The notes: generated from the sequence alone by a model not told the origin. DNA of 64,000 bases from Paramacrobiotus metropolitanus (GCF_019649055.1 NW_026570244.1:682001-746000), one strand, 5' to 3'. Counted from the stretch's first letter, positions 48,209 through 61,159 are shown. Program-made: numbers and translations.

Positions 48209-49922
48209 ATGGGGATCCGCTGGAGCCCCGCGGGGGTGCTGGCTGTTATGTGCGTGGCCTTCCTGGGCTTCTATCTGATGCGGGAGACGCTGTGGCCCCT
48301 GCTGCCCTTCAGCAGCCCCGGCCCGCACCAGCACAGTCCCCGCGTCAGCGTGGCGGCGGTGTTATGCGCCGCGGTGGTGGCGGCGCAGCGCGGCGGCGTG
48401 GAGGTGCGACGCGTTCACGAGGCGCAGCAGCTCAACGCCAAGAACAAGGGGGGCAACACGCAGACGCGCAATCCCGTGACGGACGGCGATCTGCGCTCGC
48501 ACTTCGCCATGGCGCGCACGCTGCAGCTGGCCTTCGGGGGCGGACTGCGGGTGGTGTCGGAGGAGCACGGGGCCGTGGAGGGCCAGGGGGAGGGGGCCTT
48601 CCCCAACGTGGTGGTGGGCACGGTGGACAACGTCTGTCCCGAGGAGATCTCCAGTAACAGCGCCGCTAACACTCGCTTCGTGGATCTGCGCGAGCTGCAG
48701 GTGTGGATCGACCCGCTGGACGCCACGCAGGAGTACACCGAGAGCCTCCTCCACTACGTCACCACCATGGTCAGTCCGCTGTTCTTCGTTTTCGGATTTT
48801 ATGTTTCTTTTTCTAATTACTATGTACTAGGCCTCACGTTCCTGCTTAGTAATCTTCCTTTTTCATTTTTTATTCATATTTTTTGTGACTAGCGACTTAC
48901 CGTATTTAGTTTTTCTTTATATTATTAAGTAATGATTTCTTAAATTTTTGAAGTTGCTCATTAGCAAGCACTGTACTCAGTGTACTGTATTATTAATACT
49001 TTGAATTTGAATAGACTTATTTACTGTCGTTTTATTTCTCTTACAGTCGCGTGTTAAGCATAGTTCTCTAATGATTGGTGTATCTAGTATTTTTTCTGAA
49101 TTATTAAGGATTTTTTCCCAGTTATTAATTAAAATCGCAGACTTAAATTTTTATTTTGTAGGTTGGTATAGCTCACAAGGGAAAGGCGATCGCGGGTGAG
49201 ATTTATTTATGACCACTGAATCCATTTGTCGCTGCAGTGACTGCATCTAATTTAGTGTGTTCAGTGTTACTACGGTGGAAGCTTTTCTCTATTAATGATC
49301 TGTTGTGCAATTGGAAAAAAGTGTCTGATCTTATTGCAGGTGTGATCCACAAGCCGTTCGAGGAGGACCCTGCCCAGCGCACGTACTGGGCGTGGACGGA
49401 CGTGGCGGTGTCTGGGAACCTGGAGGAGGTGCTGTCGCGGGACCGCGCCGCTGCCGGCGACACCTCCCGGCCGCACAAACTGATCGTCAGCCGCTCGCAC
49501 ACCGGCGACGTGGAGGAGGTGGCCCGCGTGGCCTTCCAGGGCCGGCCCATGGAGGTGGAGCTGGCCGGCGGGGCCGGCTACAAGACGCTGCAGGTCAGGC
49601 CGCTGCCCTTGACGATCCTCCCGCGTCCGTCTCTCTGACCGACACGATCTCCTTGCAGGTGATCCTGGGCCGCGCCAGTCTGTACCTGCACACGACGCTG
49701 ATCAAGAAGTGGGACCTGGGCGCGCCCAACGGCCTGCTGACGGCGCTGGGCGGGCGCCTGACGACCGTGCAGGGCCGGGACGTCGACTACGCGGCGCCGC
49801 GCTCCGACGCCGACGTGGTCAGCCACGGCGGCGTGGTGGCCGCCCTCGACGGCCACGCCCACTACCTCGACGTCCTGGCCGCGCTGCATCCGACCAGCAA
49901 GGCGCCCCGCGTCGATTCCTGA
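48209..49922 (+). CDS. BPNT2: Golgi-resident PAP phosphatase (gPAPP/IMPAD1)
   Basis: Exons are 48209-48769, 49162-49195, 49340-49593 and 49659-49922 (TGA), with phases 0, 1, 0; 370 aa (human 359). Residues about 10-30 are a type II signal anchor (LAVMCVAFLGFYL), placing the enzyme in the Golgi lumen. The lithium-sensitive phosphatase superfamily motifs are present: EEH (in VVSEEHG), WIDPLDATQEYTE with metal ligands D168 and D171, GVIHKPF, SRSHTGDVEEVA, GGAGYK, and the C-terminal KKWDLGAPNGLL with D302. It hydrolyses 3'-phosphoadenosine 5'-phosphate, the by-product of sulfotransferases, to AMP, and so supports glycosaminoglycan sulfation. All metal-binding residues look intact. The second exon is only 34 nt. 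Confidence 0.95.
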
Positions 49923-51104
49923 GCCGTTCTTGCCATGACGAAGGACCTCGGAAGTCGTGGACGTTGCAGTGACATCGGCTGTAGCCTGTGAGTGCCGTTT
50001 CAGGTGACTAACGACACCCCTGTGACCGGCAGCGTGACGGGTTACGCAACTGACCAATCTCATGACATTGTTGCTGCCCGTCGCAGTGCGTCGCACGGGC
50101 ACTGCGACCGGCAGGCTGTTCTCCGTTAATGCTCTCTGCTGATTGTGTTACGATTTAATGAATTCTAATCTGTCGTAACTTAATTTAATTTTTGATTTGT
50201 TGATAAAATTATGCTTATTCGTTTGGCACCGGTGATAAGTTATAAAGTGCGGATTACTTGCTGCTCCCCGTCGTACGTGGGAAAAGTGAATCCTCGGTGA
50301 TTATGACGTGGGCTCTTGGAGCGCGCTGATCGTCCTATTCATGATCATAGCCATCGGCCCATCGACGAAATTGCCTTCTGGTAATTTTAGCGGTAAAGCC
50401 GGGTAAATTCGGTGAAAAGCAACACGAAATAGCAAGTATTATTTTAAATTCGGTGTAAGTAAATACTTAGTACTGTATTAAGGCAGCGCGCCCATTTAGC
50501 GGAAGTCGGGCCGTGTGTACCGTGAAAATGAGAATGATCGCATTCGCAGCAGCTGCAACACATATGACGGCTTTTTCCTGAATGGATGAGCGGTGTTGTT
50601 GTTGTTTTGCTGCTGAGGCATTCGCGCTGGCGCTGGCAATAGGAAAGAGAAAACGCTGCGTATATTCTACAGACTACACGGTATCTTTATATTCATACAA
50701 TCTTACCGACCAAAACGTATTTATGCGCCGTTTTTATAGACTCGTCAACGCGTGGTCAGTTTTAGTCCAGCTTGGTCTTAAAAAATTCCATATTTTCCAT
50801 AGGTGTGCCAATAGATTTTTGTTTTTTTAATTAACCAGTGGTCAGAAGATGGTTCCACCAGGTCTTAAGTATAGGAAACGTAAAGAGCACTCGAAGAAGT
50901 ATTCACTACTGCAGTCTGCACAGCAATACAAAGTAAGTACTCGTACTTAACATGATGACTGTAACCACGGAGACTATAGCGGATACATATTAATACTTCC
51001 TTTTAGTATAGATAATAATTGTTACGAGGTATGTGAGCAATAAATTAGTACCCAAACGTCCATAAAAGGTACATCGCCCAGTATGTCGCTTATACAGTAC
51101 CTAT
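49923..51104. other. Intergenic between BPNT2 and the satellite array
   Basis: Includes the BPNT2 3' UTR and then AT-rich DNA. No gene or strong signal was seen. Confidence 0.4.
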
Positions 51105-52240
51105 ACGTCACAACGTAAAACATCAGAAGTCAGAACGTCAAAAAACAGAACGTCAGGTAATCCGAACGTGAAAAATCAAAAACGTCAGAAATTTAGAACG
51201 TCAGAATATCAGAACGTTAGAACGTCAGAAGGTCAGAATGTCAGAACGTGAAAAATTAAAAACGTCAGAACGTCAGAAATCCAAAATGTCAGAACGTTAG
51301 AACGTCAGAATATCAGAACGTTAGAACGTTAGAAGGTCTGAAAGTCAGAACGTGAAAAATTAAAAGCGTCAGAACGTCAGAAATTCAGAATGTCAGAATA
51401 TCAGAACGTTACAACGTCCGAATATTAGAACGTTAGAACGTCAGAAGGTCAGAAAGTCAGAACGTGAAAAATTAAAAACGTCAGAACGTCAGAAATTCAG
51501 AATGTCAGAACGTTAGAACGTCAGAATGTCAGAACGTTAGAACGTCAGAATATCAGAACGTTAGAACGTCAGAAGGTCAGAAAGTCAGAACGTGAAAAAT
51601 TAAAAACGTCAGAACGTCAGAAATTCAGATTGTCAGAATATCAGAACGTTACAACGTCCGAATATTAGAACGTTAGAACGTCAGAAGGTCAGAAAGTCAG
51701 AACGTGAAAAATTAAAAACGTCAGAACGTCAGAAATTCAGAATGTCAGAATATCAGAACGTTAGAACGTCAGAATATCAGAACGTTAGAACGTCAGAAGG
51801 TCAGAAAGTCAGAACGTGAAAAATTCAAAACGTCAGAACGTCAGAAATTCAGAATGTCAGAATATCAGAACGTTACAACGTCCGAATATTAGAACGTTAG
51901 AACGTCAGAAGGTCAGAAAGTCAGAACGTGAAAAATTAAAAACGTCAGAACGTCAGAAATTCAAAATGTCAGAATATCAGAACGTCAGAACTTTAGAAAG
52001 TCAGAACGTTAGAACGTCAGAATATCAAAATGTCAGAATGTGAAAAATTTAAAACGTCAGAAATTCAGAACGTCAGAATATCAGAACGTTAGACCGTCAG
52101 AAGGTCAGGAAGTCGGAACGTGAAAAATTAAAAACGTCAGAACGTCGGAAATTCAGAACGTCAGAACTTTAAAACGTTAGAAGGTCAGAACGTAAGAACG
52201 TCCGAACGTAAAAAATTAAACCTTAGAACGTTATTACGTC
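51105..52240. repeat. Satellite array with strict 8-bp unit and 112-bp higher-order period
   Basis: About 140 copies of an 8-bp unit close to CAGAACGT. A marker variant (GTGAAAAATTAAAA-type) starts at 51168, 51248, 51352, 51464, 51592, 51704, 51816, 51928, 52040, 52120 and (as GTAAAAAATTAAA) 52208. The gaps are 80, 104, 112, 128, 112, 112, 112, 112, 80 and 88, all exact multiples of 8. The modal 112 bp is 14 units. The array is AT-rich and non-coding. Confidence 0.95.
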
Positions 52241-52262
52241 TTATGAAATACGACTACAAAAG

Positions 52263-52617
52263 CGTATATAGGGGGAAAAATGTGTCTAGCCGAACCAATC
52301 CTTTGTACTTCTGATGTAAGCCAGCTGGTGGTTTACGTTGTGGCTGCACAGCGTTTTATGTAAAGCGCTGCTATTAAGGCTGTGCGGCATTGACGGTACA
52401 TGTGGTATTAACTGCACCAGGCAGGTCCGGGCTATAATACACTTTTAGCCTGTTTACCTGCAGTTGTACGAGTGCTGCTCACCTGTTATCAGTACCTCTA
52501 ATCTTAATAGCAGCGCTTTACATAGAACACTGTCAAGCCACAACGTAAACCACCAGCTGGCTTACATCAGAAGTACAAGGGATTGGTTCGGCTAGACACA
52601 TTTTTCCCCCTATATAC
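52263..52617. mobile_element. Foldback element with about 116-bp inverted arms
   Basis: The left arm 52263-52378 (starting CGTATATAGGGGGAAAAATG) is matched by the reverse complement of 52503-52617 at roughly 95% by eye, around a spacer of about 124 bases. The spacer holds no ORF. The element begins about 20 bases after the satellite ends. No clear target-site duplication was found. It fits a MITE or other foldback transposon. Confidence 0.85.
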
Positions 52618-53796
52618 GATTTCAATCTTAGTCTTAAATAAATCACATTTCCCATACCTTCCCAATTATCCAAAATTTTTACAATTTCCTGTGTGCTTAT
52701 GTCTCATTTGAAAATATTCATAATTTCCAGTACTTAAGTGCCGAGCGCGAATGCGCGAGGCTACCTTGTATATAATAATTATTATATCAATGTTATCGAT
52801 AACCGTAAGGGCGTAAGCATAAGAAAGGCTAAGCATAAGACGGTTGCCGGTAGTGTCCGGGAGTGTGCGCTGCAAATTAACCGGCAGTACAGATACATAC
52901 TGATACTCGAATGGCTAATAAGTGGCTTCCAGGACTGGCGCTGGCGATACTCGATAGCATCGACAGATGATCGGTTAAGGCTTTAAGCTGGCTGATCCTG
53001 AATCCTGATGCGATGAGATCGGCAGATAGATAAGATGAGGTTACAGTCAAAGGAAAGCTCGCAGCTCAGTGAGTGCAGTCATTCGACTTGTGATTATGGT
53101 TAGGGTTAGGACAGTTATTAGCTAACTGCCACAATTACTGCAATTAACTGTGAATCGCCATTGCAGTTTGCACTCAGTCAGTCACCTGCCTGAAACAGCT
53201 ACTGCCGGTCCATCTGCAGTTACTCTACTCCGACTTGGCTGTACTGCAGATCGATAAGCTGTTCATTCATAATTCCCACTTTTCTCCCTCCTCAACTTGA
53301 ACTTGTGCTGCTTCATCTACGGCCCGGGCGTTTAGTCAGCTGGCTAATCGCTTCTGCCTCCGCAAAGTGAATTTTTCTGGAGTACAGATACTGTACGAGA
53401 GGGAATCCTTGTGCGTATATAACGACGCATGCGCTGATATAGAAGTGTTCTACATTATTTCTTGTAATCGTGGACGCTTATCGTCATAATTATATATATT
53501 GTGTGAGGCGGAAGTGCAACGGCGCTTGTACATAGCTGCGGCTGCTGACTGTTACGGTGGCGGATATCTATATACGTATGTCCAGCAAGCCAGCAATATT
53601 AATTACTGCAGATCTTGCCGCTTTCCGGTCGTGTATCCTTTTGTGTTGAGTGGGATCGCATCATCCGCCGGCAGTTGCTCATAATCGTTGATTGGACTAC
53701 AGTCATGGACTGCTCATGCGGTTGACATATCTGGAGTGAACCAAGTAACTGACCAGCGCGGGCCGGTTGCGTGGATATATAACTCATCTCACAGGG
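52618..53796. other. Intergenic upstream of the M13 peptidase gene
   Basis: No gene recognised. A short AG site (CTCACAG at 53788-53794) just before the ATG could be the acceptor of a non-coding first exon. Confidence 0.4.
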
Positions 53797-56700
53797 ATGG
53801 AGTTGCGGGTGTGGTTGATCAGCTTCAGTTGTGTCAGTCTGTGTTGGCCTGCTGGCCGCTTCGTATCGAGTTTCGCCGTGCCGCAGCCGGAGGAATCGGA
53901 GTCGCGGGCCCGCGCCAGTTACGCGCACCACGGCTACGAGCGCGAGATGCGGCCGCTGCCCGTGGCGGTGCTGGCCGAGTCGCTGTCGGGGGACGCCCTG
54001 CTGAACGGCAGCGCCCTGGCCTTGGCCGGCCATTTGGACAGGATGCCGCTGCACGCGCTGATGGCGCGGGCCTCGGGCGTGGCCTTCCGCGACGCCGACA
54101 GCGACGTGGAGCATGTGCTGGGCGTGCGGGTGGCGCACGGCCAGGAGCCGGAGTTGGAGGGCGAGCTGCCGTTGCAGCCGCGGCTGGGCTCGCACTTCCC
54201 GCTGACCGGCAGTGAACTGTCGGCGCCGCTGCCCACCGACCGCAGCCGCGATCGGGAGGAGGACGGCCACACGGACGATCTGCCGCTGGGCGGGCCCGAC
54301 GCCGACGCCGACCTGGAGACGCACGTCAAGGACAGCGACCCCCACCCGGCCGGGGGTCACAAGCATCTGCACGTGGACGCCCACGACCTGGCCCTGGCGG
54401 CCGAGTTCGGTCAGGGCAAAGACAGTAAGCACAGCGCCGACTTCCGGTGTCGGCTATTGCTTACTCTCTGGTGTTAGTGAAAATGTAGTGCTGCTGACCA
54501 CGTTGCAGGCGCGGAGAAGTACATGAAGAACTGCAAGGACGGCCCGCCCAACATCGCCCACCTGGAGCCCTCACACAGTACGTGCGTTTAGTATTAATCC
54601 ATTAACTTATCGGCTGGTATGTTGCTGTCGGACACCTTGTACAGTACATGATGTGTACTAGCTGTGACGTCATACGTTGCAGACGGGACGCGGCTGGTGG
54701 CGACGGCGCGCAAACAGGACGACTGCAACGACATCTGCATCAGCAGCAGCTGCGTGGAGATTGGTAAGAGTGGCCGAGTCGGAGTGGCCCACAGATTTAT
54801 ATTTCGCTATCATGTCATAAGTGGTCGGTCTAAGAGATGATGATGATTCTTGTACATACTGATTAATATCGTTTTGTTAACGGATTATTTAAAAATATGT
54901 TCTAACAATGGCAACTTATTTATTCATTTGTGACGCCACTGCTGACCTTGACCATGAGGATGGTAAAGGTCATGGTAGCTTCCAGTGTATCTGGTAATAC
55001 TATATACGCAGGCGAATAACTGCGTACTGTCCGCTGTCCAAATAATAATTATGTGGTCTGACCATAAATACGCTTGGCTAAGTAAGGCGGTATATTAAAC
55101 GCCAAAGAGTGTGATACAGCGGCGTGGCGTTGACGTGTAATTATGCGTTGTGAAGCGGAAACGTGGAGTGTATCTGTATTGTGGCTGTTTTACCGTGTTT
55201 ATAGCGGCCACTCTGCTGCAGTCGATGGATCTGCGGAAGGATCCCTGCGAGGACTTTTACTCGTACGTCTGCGGCAACTGGGACAAGAACAACCCCATTC
55301 CCGACGGTACGTACTAGTACTAATATAGATACAATACAGTACGTGCAAATTACTGTAAGCTTATACTGCATCTGCATTCCTTTAATTGTACGTACTAGCA
55401 GTGACGCCTATGCCTAGAGACTAGAGTAGAATAATTAAGAGTCGCTAATCGAGTCGCGAATCACACACATTTGATTGTGCGATGGTGTATATGTGTACAC
55501 GATTGCAGACAAGAGCTCCTACGACACCTTCACCAAGATGCGCGACCACCTGGACGTCATCGTCCGCGGTAGGTCCGGTCGCTCGCTGTGTGTGCATGCT
55601 GATCCCGCGTTGCGCCATCGCGTCCCTAAAGCCCCTTCGTATATGCAGGTCTGCTGGAACGGCCCATCGCCGCGTCGGACAGCAAGGCCAGCGCCAAGGC
55701 CAAGAAGCTCTACCAGTCCTGCGTCAACGAGGGTATGCTCAGCGCTGCTATCTGTACTTTCCCTAGCTATGCCCACCGGAAGTCCTGTAGGTGGTCAGAT
55801 GATAACTGCGTGCGGGAACGGCTAGCGTACAAGTGTGCCGGTGCTTTGCAGAGATCATTGAGCGGCGCGGGTCGGAGCCGCTGCTGCGGTTCCTGCAGGA
55901 CCTGGGCGGCTGGCCCGTCATCGACCAGCAGTGGAACGCCTCCGGCTTCCACCTCGAGGAGACCATCGGCCGTCTCCGCAACATGCACAACGACATCCTC
56001 ATCTCCCTGGTAAGTGGCCATGGACCATGGTCGTTCATACAGCAGCTGTACATGTCAGTGGTCGCTTTACTACAGTCATTTCATCTATCAGTTGTGTATA
56101 TCTTAACTACACTTACGATATAATTCACAATCTTTGTTATAAATAAGTACATCATACGCTTATTGATTTATAATCATCATTTTTAATCGCACATAATTCA
56201 CATGTACAGGAAATATATATATATATATTATTAACATGTATGTATGTGTGGGCAAATGTATGTACAATACAATACATATTTACTGTAAATGTGAACAATT
56301 ATTAATAGGTGATTGCCAATCAGTAATGTAATTGTAAACGTTTGTCGTTGACTGCAGTGGATTGGGCCGGACGGAAAGAATTCCAGTTGGTGAGTGGTGT
56401 CGTCACAGTGCAAATTGAAACGTACAGTACTGCTGGCTGAACTAGCCAGTCAGTGCCCGCGCCGCGCCTGTGGTGTTAACGGTGTGGCGTTGTTGTTGTC
56501 AGGAACGTGCTGCAGATCGACCAGGCCGAGTTCGGCATGCCGACGCGCGAGTACTTCCTGGACAGCAACCAGCTGTACCGGCTGGCCTACCTCGGCCTCA
56601 TGACCTCCATCGCCGAACTGCTGGCAAGTGCATTCATTCACTCATGATCAGTCATTCCCTGCACGTGCTGACACCGGTCCGCACTGACCGGTGACCAGTG

Positions 56701-59700
56701 AGGCGGTGACCTTTCGTGCCCTTTCGTCTGACAATGTGCGGCTTTGCCAACATTCGCGGCTCTGACTGACGTGGCCGTTCTCCTGACTTGCAGGGAGTGG
56801 CCCGGACGCGCGCCATGACGGACATGGAGGAGATCCTGCTCTTCGAGGTCAAACTGGCCAATGTACGTGCGCCGTGTAACGACGCCCCGTGCATGCTTGT
56901 TCTTTGCCCACGGGTTGTGCGACTCACCGTGGAGGTTGATCTAGCACGTCCAATTAAGCTCTGCGTCTGTGTGTGCAGATCTCCATCGCCCAGGAGCACC
57001 GGCGCAACTTCTCGGCCATCTACGAGAAGCTGACCATCCGCGAAATGGAGGCCCAGGTGCCGCAGGTCAGTAAGCCGGTCTGATCCGCTCATCTGCAGTC
57101 TTTTGGACGTATGCAGTCTACCCGTATGCATATAATGTTATATCATGTATATATCCACTGCTTACAGTCATATATATCTTGCAGTCTGGACATAGCTATG
57201 AAAGCACTGCATCTTTGTGATTGCATATTTGATAATTCCATAATGAAGTGTGATGGTGTACATGCGGTTGCAGATCAAGTGGCGGCGGTACTTCGAGGTG
57301 GTGCTGAACCGCAGCGTCAGTCCCAACGAGAGCCTGGTGGTCTACGCCAAGGACTACTTCGTCCGCCTGGGCCAGCTCCTCGACAAGACGCCCACCCGGT
57401 ACAGTATACGAGCCCTGTCCTGTCTGGGGATATATACCTACTCTGTATCTGGCTATCTGGCGTCATTACAGGACGCTGGCCAACTATTTAATTTGGCGCA
57501 TCGTGCAGAACCGCGCCAGCAACCTGGACGAGCGCTTCCGCAGTCGCCGGCGCGTCTTCAGCAATCTGCTGCTGGGCAACACCAAGGAGTCGCCGCGCTG
57601 GCGCGTCTGCGTGCAGTACGTCAACGACAACCTGGGCATGGCGCTCGGCGCCATGTTCGTCCGGGAGCACTTCAAGGAGGACAGCAAGGAGATTGTCAGT
57701 ACTAGTATACATATGTACATCGTTGTATATTGATAGCTGATTATAAGGAGTTAACCGAGCGGATGTTGTGTCTTGCGCAGGCGCAGCTGATGATCCGCGA
57801 ACTGCGACTGTCCTTCATCGAGCTGGTCGACGAGGTGGACTGGATGGAGGGAGTGACCAAGCTCAAGGCCAAGGAAAAGGTCATGAGCATGTACATGTAG
57901 CTGTCACCAAGCGAAGGCAGTTCAGTTAATCGCTTATCGTCCGCCAACCGGTTTCTTATTTATGCAACACATGTAATGTGACAACTGTTATTCTTTACTG
58001 CAGATGAACAGCATGATCGACAACATTGGCTATCCGGACTGGATCCAGAACAGCACCAAGCTTGACCAGGAATATGACGGGGTAAGTGATGTACTGTATA
58101 GTCAGTGACACAGATAGGTATCTGTACATTAATAATCTTTACCGTATTGCTGGGCATCTTCATCGCTGTGAACTTTCGTCACCGAAGGCGGCGGCAGTAC
58201 ATGCACTCATACAAGTAAACATAGGATGCCCACTTTCAATTAAAGAATGTTAATTATTTTATGCTTCACGCATACTGGTATGACGGCGAGAAACGGAGTG
58301 TTGGCTAACTGTTGCAGATTGACTTTGACCCGGAGAAGTACTTCGAGAACGTGGTGACCTGTCTGCGCTATCTGACCGCGCGCGAGCGGGAGGAACTGTG
58401 GAAGCCAGTTAACCGCTCCACGTCAGTATCTGTCGATTAATTATTGTAATTGTACGCCTTTCTTGCCTCCCGCGCCAGTCGCCACTGCATGATTGCATCA
58501 CTCATCAGCCGTCAGCCTGCCGATATTTATACCGTACTTAAGCGGGCTGGGCCTGTACAGATGTAGCCCCCACAGGCTAGGGGGCACGCGACGCGGCGCA
58601 GGGTTGATGCGTAGCGTCTACGTGTCCTTCTTGCAGATGGTCGACGACGCCGGCAGTGGTCAACGCTTTCTACAGTCGCACCAAAAACCAAATCAGTAAG
58701 CGGTCATCCTTGAAATTCTTTAATACTGCGTATGTGTAGCAAGACTGGCAGTTCAAATAAGTAGTCGTAATTATCGGTGTCGGACTGTCAGTGTTGTGCA
58801 GTCTGTACAACACATGTTGGCATGCAATCCGTAATCCATGCTAGCGCTAAAGCCTAATACATATTTATATGTACATATATATAAGTCGTACATTGCCTTC
58901 TTGGTCGGTGAATCCGCAGTGTTCCCCGCCGGCATCCTGCAGCCGCCCTTCTACAACAGCCACTTCCCCATGACCATGAACTTTGGAGGTAAATGTGATA
59001 TTAAACTGTTATGCGCTGTGCAGTGTGATTCTTACGAGTAGATTGTATTGCAACTTTAAGCAACAGATGTTGGTACGGTCCAGTAATCCAGTCAACTGGG
59101 CATTTGGGCTGACTGAATAGTATCAACACTGACTTGCTGGCTGTCCTGCAGGAATCGGAGTAGTGGTTGGACATGAGATTTCTCACGGATTTGACGATAA
59201 AGGTAAAGATATAATGCGCAGCGGCACCGCTATGCGCTATGCGGTCGGAGCATCGGTTAAATATTATTGAGATTACATAGCTTGTGCTGCACAAACTGGC
59301 ACACTGCTGTTGTTTCAGGTCGGCAGTTCAACAAATTCGGCAACCTGGAGCAGTGGTGGCCGCCGGAGACGGAGCGGCACTTTGAGCAGAAGGCGCGCTG
59401 CCTCATCGAGCAGTACAACAAGTACCAGCTCACCGATCTCAACCTCACCGTACGTATTTATAAATACATGTAATACATGTCCCCTGCACGCTGTTATGTA
59501 GAAACTAGAAACGCCTCGCGGACAGTGTCCCGTAGCTGCATATGTTCGTTAAGCATCTTCCGAACAAGTTGCGCTTCTTGCTGCAGGTGAACGGCATGCA
59601 GACGCAGGGCGAGAACATCGCCGACAACGCCGGCATCAAGCTGGCCTACCGGTACGTGTACACGTATCTGTATCTCTACAGTACAACGTCATGTTGTGCT

Positions 59701-60328
59701 GTGCTTCCGGCGCATGTACAAGTACATGATGTGCTGTACATGTCGATGGATTGTCTTTAATCTTTAACTGCGGCACAGGTCGATGGTGCGCTGGCTGAGC
59801 CACAACCAGGTGCCGCGGCTGCCCGGCCTGCACCACCTCTCGCCGCACCAGCTCTTCTTCGTCAACTTCGCCCAGGTACACTGTATACAGGGCAGTACGC
59901 TGCGTATCTGTACTTGTCTGTCAGCCAGTCCCGGCGTTTTCTTGACTGGACCGGTGTACCCACTGCCGACAGGCTATAATGCTGACATTCACTCGTCAGT
60001 ATATGTATTGTATAGTAATGCCAATAATTACTCGTGCGCATCAATATATATGTATGTATACCAGGTGTGGTGCGGCTCCTCGCGGCCGGAAGCCATGCAG
60101 TTCCGCCTGCGCACCGGCGTCCATCCGCCCGGCCGCTTCCGCGTCATCGGCGCCGTCTCCAACATGCACGTAAGCGCTGCTTAAGCTGTAACCGTCAACT
60201 GCTACACCCGCAGCACTCAACCGGCATTGCACTGTTGTCACTGCACTCTCTCGCAGGAATTCGCCGACGCCTTCCACTGTCCCAACACCAGCCCGATGAA
60301 TCCGCCCCGCAAATGCCAGATCTGGTAG
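53797..60328 (+). CDS. Neprilysin-like M13 zinc metallopeptidase, secreted, 24 exons, 922 aa
   Basis: Exons: 53797-54424, 54509-54577, 54683-54763, 55205-55306, 55509-55568, 55649-55732, 55852-56009, 56358-56389, 56503-56623, 56794-56862, 56979-57065, 57274-57398, 57472-57694, 57781-57879, 58004-58081, 58318-58421, 58637-58695, 58920-58988, 59152-59202, 59319-59449, 59587-59651, 59779-59875, 60065-60169, 60257-60328 (TAG). All phases close. Residues 1-27 are a signal peptide (core VWLISFSCVSLCW), not the type II anchor typical of neprilysin. Residues about 28-240 are an acidic, His/Asp-rich extension with no known domain. The M13 N-domain starts near CISSSCVEIAATLLQSMDL; the catalytic part has VNAFYS (715-720), FPAGILQPPF, HEISH (757-761; zinc ligands H757, H761), GENIADNAG (zinc E819, D823) and the terminal CQIW. 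It cleaves extracellular peptides. Intron 9 uses a GC donor (56624-56625). Confidence 0.95.
56212..56229. repeat. (AT)n microsatellite
   Basis: A run of about nine AT units in the 348-nt M13 intron 7. Confidence 0.8.
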
Positions 60329-61159
60329 TGCTAGCCAGCCTTTGCTAGACAAAAAATCCTAGAGACGCCATAAATGCCTTGTCTGTGCCTTTTTCTACTG
60401 CCTCAGTCCTCAGTTTGCTGACCCCCTGAGAACTGAACCGTGCTTGAGAGAATGCATAGTCACACAGCGCCGAGGCGTTGTTTCTGTAATTACCCGCTAT
60501 TATCTCTTCGTTTTTCTAATGCGCCCGTGAAGCTGCGCGTCTGCAGTTCGCGTTTCGATCAGCCGCCAGGATATCGCCAAAACCGTCTTATCATAAACAA
60601 ATTACTGGCAGTGTAATGTATGTACACTTTCCGCTGGCTTGTGAGAAAACTGCACAATTAAATGACCTTTGAATAATCTTCACGCACCGCTGTATGTCAA
60701 ATAGTCAATGTGCCGTTTCACCAATTTACAATAACTAGCAAGCTAGCGACCTACGACTTCCGAGTAAGTACATAGTACATAGTAGTTTAAACTTGATATT
60801 TAAGACAGACTCCGCGAACACCTCAGCAATGACTTTAATGGGAGTTTGGGGGTTCGTCCATAGTATCGATGACATGTAACCGATGACATGTATCGATATG
60901 TAACCGACGCAGCGGATCCAATAGGTCATCTCCACAAAATGTGTAAAAATCAGAATGTTAGTATTCGTACACGGTGATACGTTCTTTGGTGCCGGTTATA
61001 TCATGCGAAATTGTTTTGAATATGCCGGAAAGATATTACTGAATTGTCACCTACAGCCGGGTACAAAATGCAGGCCGACCAACTTCTATATTTTAAGCAA
61101 GTAAGTAAATTTATTAGTAAATTAAGGTAGTAATATAGATCACGCAATTACAATAATTT

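Noticed and set aside
51105-52240. CRISPR-like array or repetitive coding sequence (75-aa Arg/Ser/Glu frame at 51816-52043)
   Set aside because: Units are contiguous 8-mers without unique spacers, in a eukaryotic locus, and a period of 8 rotates through all three frames, so no stable protein is encoded.
53776-53782. TATATAA as TATA box of the M13 gene
   Set aside because: It lies about 20 bases before the ATG, so transcription would start inside the coding sequence; a 5' exon spliced at 53794 is more likely.
53599-54432. 277-aa antisense open frame over M13 exon 1
   Set aside because: Explained by the GC-rich sense exon; no motif of its own.
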